From: Riptortus pedestris
Lineage: Eukaryota > Arthropoda > Insecta > Hemiptera > Alydidae
Direction: 5' to 3'
DNA: 64,000 nt
Assembly (NCBI GenBank): GCA_019009955.1
Contig: CM032228.1
Location: 74,819,501-74,883,500 of the forward strand
In this document: positions 57,601 to 64,000 of the stretch, in pieces
Numbering within the stretch: the first letter of the stretch is position 1
How the letters are laid out: each line of letters opens with the position of its first letter
Notes under the pieces: model-generated
Seen by the model: the letters and a program-made list of their open reading frames with translations, nothing else
What the model was told of the DNA's origin: nothing
The model's database searches: none
Translations under genes and position numbers: made by a program

Positions 57601-60267
57601 GTCCGTCCCTATTCTATAATTAACTTCAATGTTAATTCAGCTGAACTCCGAAAGTCCGAGCTTGAAGCTCTTTTAAATAAATTCAAACCCACCATCGTTG
57701 TGCTCTCAGACACACGATTAAAGAGCAGGCATAGATATGCGGTGACCGGTTATTCAGTGCTGAGGGATGATCCAGAAGAACAAGAGGGCGCAGGAGGAAT
57801 AGCCGTGCTCATCAAGCACGGCATACCATTTAAGCGCATTCAACCTCCGGTAGAGCCGGAACCGGATCAACTTCACATCCTCACGTTCCAAGCACTGTTG
57901 GCCGATCGAACGTATACTATAACTGCTCTTTATAGACGCCCCAGAGTCAATGCCGACTTATTTAAAACCCTGCTCGGCCTCACTGAGGACGACAGAAAAC
58001 ATATTATTGTTGGAGACCTAAACGCCAAACATCATTCTTGGAACAATCGTTTAGGTAACAAGGCCGGAACGGCGGTTATGGAATCACAATTCCACGTCGT
58101 CCACCCTAACGCCCACACTTATAGATCAGCCAGAACACGGTCCTGTGTTGACCTACTACTCACCCGCACTCCACACATAGTGACAAAATGTGCCGTATTG
58201 GACTTTGTCTCTAGCGACCACCTACCAGTACTTTACGTGCTGAGAGGTCGTCCTCCCCCTGCCCCCACCCCAACCGCCTACTCGTTTCATAAAGCCGACT
58301 GGAAACGTTACAAGTCGCTTATGTACGAGTACACACCGGTGTTCACTAACATCAGTGACACCCAAACCCTCGACGAGAGGCTCGATGAGTTCACTAAGTT
58401 AATTATCGAGGCAGCAGATGCCGCAATTCCTAAATTCAACCGCCAGCCACCACAACTCAAAACACCCCCTGCACACATACTTGCCATAATTAAACAACGA
58501 AACACGATCAAAAACACATTTTACAGAACAGGCAACGTATCGCTACGCCCTGTTCTAAACGCACTTACCACACAAATAAGATCACTCATGAGGCAGTGGA
58601 AGACGTCCATCTGGCACGAAACCCTCCGCCTTACACACGGTGACCACCGCAAGCTGTGGAAGCTGGTGAAAAGCAGGACCACCAAGCGTGGCTCTGTTCT
58701 TCTTCAGTCTGACCGCGGTTTGATTGGTCCAGAGGACCAGGCCGAGATGCTGGCGGCACATATGTCGGCAGACTCTCGGACCAGGACCCGTAAGAGCGGA
58801 GAGGCGCCTAGGATGGAGCATGGAAGAAATTTCATGTTCTCCTCCCCGAAGCAGCTCAGTGCCATTCTAAGACGTACCAAGGGAGGTAAATCCCCTGGTC
58901 TGGACGGGGTACAATACGTACTCCTGCGCCAGCTTCCACGAAAGGCCATGGCCTACCTCAATCACCTACTCAATACATGTTTAAGACTCCGACACTTCCC
59001 CACACAGTGGAAGCATGCCATAGTGGTCCCCCTTCTCAAGCCCCGTAAAACGGGCACCTCCCCTGACCACTATAGGCCGATAAGCCTCCTCTCGCATATC
59101 TCCAAGTTATTGGAGCGAGTAGTGCACCAATACCTTGTAGACTTCTGCGAGAAGGAGGCTATCATCCCCCCTGAGCAGTCTGGTTTTCGCACACGACTAA
59201 GCACAATACACCCCCTGGCAAGAGTACAGACCCTCACAACCCAAAGTCTACGCCGCAATGAGGCAACGGCCATGATATCGATCGACTGCACAAAGGCGTT
59301 TGATTCTGTCGACCACCACACCCTCCTGAGCTCCCTCCACTCCAAGGGCTGCCCTGAGCAGCTCTATACCCTCATTTCCTCTTTCCTTCAGGACCGTACT
59401 CTCCAAGTGAGAGTTCGGCAAAGCCTATCTTCCACACACCCACTACCCACCGGAGTTCCCCAGGGCTCCGTCCTATCCCCCACCCTTTTTTCCATTTACA
59501 CGGCGGATGTGGTCGGTCGACATTACAACAACAGAACTTCGGTCCTAGCCTATGCAGACGACATCGCTATCATGAGCAAGTCCATCAACCCCAAGAGAGC
59601 CTTAGCCCTTGCCGAACACACATGTCAAGACATCACTGACAGACTCAAAACCCTCAACATAAACGTTAACCCGACTAAGACTGACGCCTTAATTTTTTCA
59701 TTTCACACAGGTAAAAGAACACTACCCAAAACATTCACACTCAACAACACAAACATAAAACTCTCTAGATCCATTTGCTATCTAGGAATACGACTGGACA
59801 GACACCTTACATTTAGCACACACATCTCACAAAAAGTACAAGCCTTGCGGTTCAAGTTCCGTTCTCTGCACCATTTACTACTTTCACCAAACTTGAGCCT
59901 AAATCTCAAGCTTTTAATACTAAAAGGGGTCATTCAACCAGCACTCCTATACGGAGCCCCACTATTCAGATTTATGTTTAAAACACAGCTCAAAAAACTG
60001 CAAAGCTTTCAGAACGGGCTTGTCCGCAAGATTGTACACCACACGTCACTACAACGACAAAAGACTGCACACATACAGACCACACTACAACTAGAACCAA
60101 TCGAACATACTATAGCCAAAAGACACATTAAATTTCTAGACTCACTCAGACTGACGGACAACCCCCTATACAACGACCTCCCACCACTCCGACAGCCCAG
60201 ATCATGGCAGAAGAACAACGAGGAACCACTTGTGGACCTGGTTCAACAGGCTAACCTCCCCCCCTAA
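57598..60267 (+). CDS. LINE ORF2: endonuclease-reverse transcriptase, 889 aa
   Basis: Complete frame. Residues 1-215 are an APE-type endonuclease: NFNVNS (9-14), SDTRLK (37-42, where ETHL-like motifs usually carry the metal-binding E), VGDLNAKHHSWNN (138-150, D140/N142) and SSDHLP (205-210, D207/H208). Residues about 410-700 are reverse transcriptase: KSPGLDGVQY, YRPISLLSHISKLLERVV, PEQSGFR, SIDCTKAFDSVDHH (first catalytic D563), PTGVPQGSVLSPTLFSIYTA, and AYADDIAI (D654/D655). A thumb and C-terminal region follow to residue 889; no RNase H or CCHC is seen at the end. It would nick target DNA and copy its RNA. Length and order fit the Jockey clade. All catalytic motifs look intact apart from the E-to-D question. 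Confidence 0.95.
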   Translation: MVRPYSIINFNVNSAELRKSELEALLNKFKPTIVVLSDTRLKSRHRYAVTGYSVLRDDPEEQEGAGGIAVLIKHGIPFKRIQPPVEPEPDQLHILTFQALLADRTYTITALYRRPRVNADLFKTLLGLTEDDRKHIIVGDLNAKHHSWNNRLGNKAGTAVMESQFHVVHPNAHTYRSARTRSCVDLLLTRTPHIVTKCAVLDFVSSDHLPVLYVLRGRPPPAPTPTAYSFHKADWKRYKSLMYEYTPVFTNISDTQTLDERLDEFTKLIIEAADAAIPKFNRQPPQLKTPPAHILAIIKQRNTIKNTFYRTGNVSLRPVLNALTTQIRSLMRQWKTSIWHETLRLTHGDHRKLWKLVKSRTTKRGSVLLQSDRGLIGPEDQAEMLAAHMSADSRTRTRKSGEAPRMEHGRNFMFSSPKQLSAILRRTKGGKSPGLDGVQYVLLRQLPRKAMAYLNHLLNTCLRLRHFPTQWKHAIVVPLLKPRKTGTSPDHYRPISLLSHISKLLERVVHQYLVDFCEKEAIIPPEQSGFRTRLSTIHPLARVQTLTTQSLRRNEATAMISIDCTKAFDSVDHHTLLSSLHSKGCPEQLYTLISSFLQDRTLQVRVRQSLSSTHPLPTGVPQGSVLSPTLFSIYTADVVGRHYNNRTSVLAYADDIAIMSKSINPKRALALAEHTCQDITDRLKTLNINVNPTKTDALIFSFHTGKRTLPKTFTLNNTNIKLSRSICYLGIRLDRHLTFSTHISQKVQALRFKFRSLHHLLLSPNLSLNLKLLILKGVIQPALLYGAPLFRFMFKTQLKKLQSFQNGLVRKIVHHTSLQRQKTAHIQTTLQLEPIEHTIAKRHIKFLDSLRLTDNPLYNDLPPLRQPRSWQKNNEEPLVDLVQQANLPP

Positions 60268-60758
60268 CCTAGGGCTGCGCAATACAGTTGTCCCTCTTTT
60301 TGTACATATTCTTAAATTTAACACATCTTTGTTTCTCATATATAGTTTTAGTCATTAGTTTTTAGTTATTAATTAGGATAGTTTAGGATTACGCCCCCGC
60401 CGGATGTCCCTTTGGCGAAGTGAGTGCCCCCCTCCCCTTTTAGCATTAGTTGTTTTAGTATAGGTATTTAGTATAGGTTTTTAGTGCTTAAGTTTTATTT
60501 TTACTTCTTGCCTTTATCCTTTTCTTTCTACTTTTGCTATCCTCCTTTCCTCTTCCTTCTTTTTCCACTATCCTCAACCCGACTGTTGTTTACCCGCCCT
60601 CAGTCAAATTACAATCAAAATATATTACACCCAAAGAGTCTTACCCCCACCCCTTCAAATGGAACTAAGGTTCAGGACAAGGGGCCTATCTTCCTTATCA
60701 CGACAGGTAGTCATCTGGCTACACTTCTTTCAAAAATTATCTATCAGCGTGGTATCAG

Positions 60759-60760
<2 letters not shown>
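60268..60760 (+). other. LINE 3' UTR
   Basis: Pyrimidine-rich, non-coding, ending CAGCGTGGTATCAGAT before the poly-A. It holds no long frame of its own. Confidence 0.8.

Positions 60761-60818
<58 letters not shown>
60761..60818 (+). repeat. LINE poly-A tail
   Basis: 58 consecutive A residues, then TATATATAG from the target array. Confidence 0.97.
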
Positions 60819-60822
<4 letters not shown>

Positions 60823-60903
60823 TATAGATTTATAATTTTGAACAGACCAAATTTTCGATATCCCCGATGTAGGATCGATCGCGTAAGGGAAATTTGTTAA
60901 AAA
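60819..60903 (-). mobile_element. Family A left-end fragment after the LINE
   Basis: TAATTTTGAACAGACC, GATGTAGGATCGAT and GTAAGGGAAATTTGTT in reverse family A order, with an internal deletion. It shows the LINE landed in a TA array bordered by family A. Confidence 0.6.
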
Positions 60904-61375
60904 TTTGAATTTTATAATATATAAATATCTTTTCATGCCAAACGGTACTTAGGTTTTAAGTTATTAGCTTAAGCGAAATTCGCTAAAAATCTTCATCGCC
61001 TACATGTTTAGTAATGATGCTTGAGCGGCTACATCAGAATTCCAAAGAGCCCTCGTCTGGACTGAGCACAGCTGTGTGCATGCGACAGTAATATGGAAAT
61101 TACAGTATCAGAGGTATTGAATTATATATGCAAGCCGTTATGGATGATAACACACGGTGTGTATTGCAATAGCCTAATGAACTAAAGTGGATTCAATGGT
61201 TTAGTATCGACTCATGTTTCACAATTCAGTCTAACTGAGGAATTCAATATGGTTACCCAATATATGTGTCAGGACTACAAGTTCCGGCGTAACGTTAACT
61301 GAAATAACGTTGAAACAAACTTATTAAGTGAAGTAATATGAAATTGTAGATTACTTCACATGTAAATTCTCACAA
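60904..61375. other. Unassigned sequence
   Basis: No gene or repeat recognised. Confidence 0.45.
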
Positions 61376-61540
61376 AGCCTAGAGTGGCATGTTGGACTCC
61401 CACCAGAGCAGTAGGAATTTATTTAGTGACCAACTCACCTTAATTCCACCCTTGCTAGAAAAGGATGAGAACCTATAGATAACCCGCCCCAATTAGCCTA
61501 ATTGACAAAAAGCGGGCGTTAATAAACAAGAAAAGAAAAA
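61376..61540 (+). repeat. tRNA-derived SINE, 5'-truncated and diverged
   Basis: CCTAGAGTGGCATGTTGGAC, GGAATTTATTTAGTGACC, GATAACCCGCCCCAATTAGC and GCGGGCGTTAATAA with an A-rich tail, in the order of the first SINE family. Confidence 0.65.
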
Positions 61541-61763
61541 TAAGAAGTGAATGTAAGTAATCCAAGTGAAACTGTAACACCATTTAATTGTTAAATTATC
61601 CGAAAAATATTAAAATTTAATTTTATTAATCATAAAATTTGAAAAACCTCAATTTAGAGGAGCAAAAACAAGTTTCGTATATCAAAAAATTAAAAAAATT
61701 GAATTCATTGTTGAAACCAAGATATTTCTAGCTCTTGAAGATTGTTGATATACATCATTACTT
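61541..61763. other. Unassigned AT-rich sequence
   Basis: Nothing recognised. Confidence 0.4.
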
Positions 61764-61765
61764 TT

Positions 61766-61885
61766 AGTAGATTCCCCTTAGGGAAAATCAGTTATTCAGA
61801 TTTTACTCATGGGATTTTCAAAATATTTCTCCAAAAGACCCTCTAGGCGTCATCTCCTAGGTGAAATGAGGTCCTTTCAAAATTT

Positions 61886-61941
<56 letters not shown>

Positions 61942-62180
61942 TATTAGTGATCGCAATTTTTGTTCTGATCTACACCAATTTCGATATTTAAACGTTTTAT
62001 GTAAAAATTAAGATCAAGTTCGTTAATAGCTAAAATCGTACCAGAAAATTCGAAATACCTCCGTTTTTATGCGTTGAATCGAGAATTTTTAAAATATCAA
62101 TCTTATTGGAAATTTGGTGTTCTAAAAATGTTGTTATTTTTTAGTTTACGGCCTTCAGTAAACCCCCACTCACTGCTCAA
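61766..62180 (+). mobile_element. Family A element, diverged
   Basis: Left end GTAGATTCCCCTTAGGG, GGCGTCATCTCCTAGG, TA array 61890-61935, AGTGATCGCAATTTTTG, GTTCGTTAATAGC, then decayed body. No right terminus. Confidence 0.55.
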
Positions 62181-62275
62181 GTCATATTTTTCAATAAGCT
62201 GTTACAATGTGAATCCTATTATTTAAATTCTTAATACCAAATATTTTTTTCATTGAACTTTTACGTTTAGGTAAA

Positions 62276-62480
62276 AGTAGTCTGTTCTGGTTGCAAAAAC
62301 TAAGCGGATTACCGACATGTTGGTATGACGCCCTGGTTATCTCATCACACACACTATCCATAGTAAGAAGCATTTAACAGAATTTGGTACATGTAGTAGA
62401 TATCAGGCGATTGTAATTGGGGGTCTACTGAGGCTGAAAACAGAAAAATACTTAATATAATACTAATAATAATCCTTTAT
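62276..62480 (-). mobile_element. Family A right-end relic
   Basis: GTCTGTTCTGGTTGC and AACTAAGCGGATTACC in reverse right-end order; strongly diverged. Confidence 0.4.
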
Positions 62481-62860
62481 TTGCTCATCTATAAAATTTA
62501 CACTTAATATTTACATATTATATACACAGAAAATAAACATTGAAAATACAGTTACAATTTATGCAAACATTATTGGTTGGTTACAGCAAAAACAAGGTTA
62601 GCTGATGATTTTTGAGTTTGAGTATGTCCTTATTTTGTGTTATATATATTATTTTAACAGTTCTTGGATCCATTGCTGGTATTCCCGAAACGCTTCCATT
62701 CTCTATTGTAAGCCTGCACTGGATTTAAAAAAAAAATGTATTTATCGAAATTGTTGAATATTAAAATTCCAAAAACATTGGTTATCTAAACTTTTTCGGT
62801 CCAACTGTGTATAACCGACATATTTCAAATTTTCAGTTATCCCCCTCACTATCCCCAAGT
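62481..62860. other. Unassigned AT-rich sequence
   Basis: Nothing recognised. Confidence 0.4.
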
Positions 62861-62864
62861 AGCG

Positions 62865-63128
62865 TACAATCAAACATTGCGACCGGTAGAACAGTAACAG
62901 ACAAGTGTATATATGTAATGTTGAACGGATCTGATTTTTCATGGTTGAAAATATGTCAACACCTCCACTAGGTTTGAACCCGAGACCGGTATTTAACCAT
63001 AAATGTATATATCAAACACCACCAGCCAGGAGATCATACCGGTCTCATTTTCGGCAACCCCTGGGTGGGATCGATAGACATTGGAAGACATTTTTTGAAA
63101 AAAGATTTCCATTAAGGGAAATCTTCTA
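62865..63128 (-). mobile_element. Family A left part, split by a tRNA-like insert
   Basis: CATTGCGACCGGTAGAACAG, short TA/GTA remnant, GTTGAACGGATC, then the insert, then GGGTGGGATCGATAGACATT and CATTAAGGGAAATCTTCT. Confidence 0.55.
62938..63046 (-). repeat. Short tRNA-derived SINE-like insert
   Basis: On the minus strand: CTCCTGGCTGGTGGTGTTTG (A-box-like) and CTCGGGTTCAAACCTAG (B-box-like), about 50 bp apart. The family A sequence CTCATTTTC is roughly duplicated on both sides (CTGATTTTTC and CTCATTTTCG). Confidence 0.45.
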
Positions 63129-63530
63129 AAATGTATTCCATTATATCCTAGGTCTTATTAAAGTACTACATGAATCAGCGTTCTACGCTTCAAGAGAATT
63201 TCAATAATGAAACTATATATTGCCGTGAGATGTATCTAAAGCGATAATCTTACAACCTAAAAGGGAGAATAGGTTCATAGAGAAACCTTTGCTAGCGCTC
63301 ACAGCAAAACCCGCGCGGTAGTTGCCTGGAACTCAATGAAAGACAATTCAAATATATATCTCGGCTGCCTCTGTGATAACTTCTAGGAAGGCTATAAGGA
63401 AAGAGTTCAAAAGCTAAAGTTATCTAAAATATTCAAAATGGCTTCCTGTACAAATGTTTGTACATGGTAGGGCACAAAATAAATATAATTTCATAACATT
63501 AACTGAATTTTAACTTTAAAATAAAGTACC
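63129..63530. other. Unassigned sequence
   Basis: Nothing recognised. Confidence 0.4.
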
Positions 63531-64000
63531 TCACTTTGGAGCTGCGTAAACTAAGCAGATTTCCCGTATATAACAGGCTTGTGAACTCATCTTACCACGC
63601 ACGTGATCTCATTTAACATATGTAAAAAGCCGATGAGTACAACTGAGGAGGTTTACTGAATTCAGAATACATGAAAGCACGGATAACTCGCTTACTACTT
63701 AAGTTAGAATAAAATGCATGGAGCAGCAGCTGTAGATAATCAATAGTTTAACATTATTGGTTCTATAACATTTTAAGATCTGACTCATAATATAGGGGAT
63801 ATCATGAATTTTCGAATCCCTTCTGAGTACCACCACTATTTCATATCCCATATCAGCCATTAACTACTATGATCTTTAGTGTTAAATGAAACAGTCAAAT
63901 ATCAAGTAAGGTATATAAGAAATTACGTAAATATTTTCGATTCACGACCTCAAACTTTTAATTGATTTCGTCATCCCACTACGTTTTTTCCATTTATTTC
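63531..64000 (-). mobile_element. Family A right part, running off the window
   Basis: GGAGCTGCGTAAACTAAGCA and GATTTCCCGTATATAAC, followed by reverse body (GGTTCTATAACATTTTAAG, CAGCCATTAACTACTATG). It is cut by the window edge. Confidence 0.5.

Larger units (their letters stand above)
56709..60818 (+). mobile_element. Jockey-clade LINE, 5'-truncated, intact ORF2
   Basis: 4.1-kb non-LTR retrotransposon: truncated ORF1, complete ORF2, a 3' UTR of about 490 bp and a 58-bp poly-A. Base composition is clearly richer in GC than the flanks. The lack of stops or frameshifts points to a recent insertion. 5' truncation and a poly-A tail are normal outcomes of target-primed reverse transcription. Confidence 0.93.

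Noticed and set aside
58308..60218. Minus-strand open frames inside the LINE ORF2
   Set aside because: Antisense shadows of a clearly coding plus-strand frame; the translations have no recognisable features.

Overview
This window looks like intergenic or intronic DNA from an animal, most likely an arthropod. It is very AT-rich and full of long (TA)n arrays. I found no convincing host gene. Every long open frame that can be recognised belongs to a mobile element: a Jockey-type LINE with three CCHC knuckles, a mariner-like transposon with a DUF4817-type N-terminus, a hAT transposase relic, a THAP/P-element-like transposase relic, and a Merlin-like transposase fragment.

Layout. 1-3467 is a left flank with two nested copies of a non-coding element that I call family A. 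3468-25063 and 26070-47789 are two direct copies of the same block of about 21.6 kb, joined by a 1.0 kb spacer (25064-26069) that is almost entirely one family A copy. The block is a mosaic of family A, a second interspersed family (family B, recognised by an ACCCGGCTTCGCTCGGG head and an (AAAC)n-bearing tail), tRNA-derived SINEs, fold-back elements, a Merlin derivative and a minisatellite. The two copies are closely similar but differ by several clean insertions and deletions, so each serves as the empty-site control for the other. 47790-50926 is sparse flank. 50927-54800 holds a THAP/P-like element split by a complete hAT element. 55271-60903 is a family B copy followed by a TA array that received a LINE with an intact ORF2 (56709-60818). 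60904-64000 holds further SINE and family A relics.

The most interesting system is family A. In plus orientation it starts AGCAGATTTCCC inside a terminal palindrome, carries a (TA)n array in its middle, and ends with a small GC hairpin (ACGCAG-CCC-CTGCGT) followed by GACGGACT. Comparing the two 21.6-kb copies gives an occupied and an empty site at 33969-34310 with an exact 5-bp duplication (TTATT). Two other insertions fit the same 5-bp rule by A- or T-run arithmetic, and a fourth has ATATT on both sides. There is no obvious TIR and no coding capacity, so its class is open. Its internal TA array appears to act as a landing pad: the LINE, the mariner-like element, the P-like element, family B copies and a fold-back are all found inside such arrays.

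A second theme is short CTGANGA-stem-GAAA motifs resembling hammerhead ribozyme cores, in a fold-back pair (26823-26978) and at 25493 and 32522. The identities quoted here are by eye. The duplication could also be an assembly artefact in which two haplotypes were placed in tandem.
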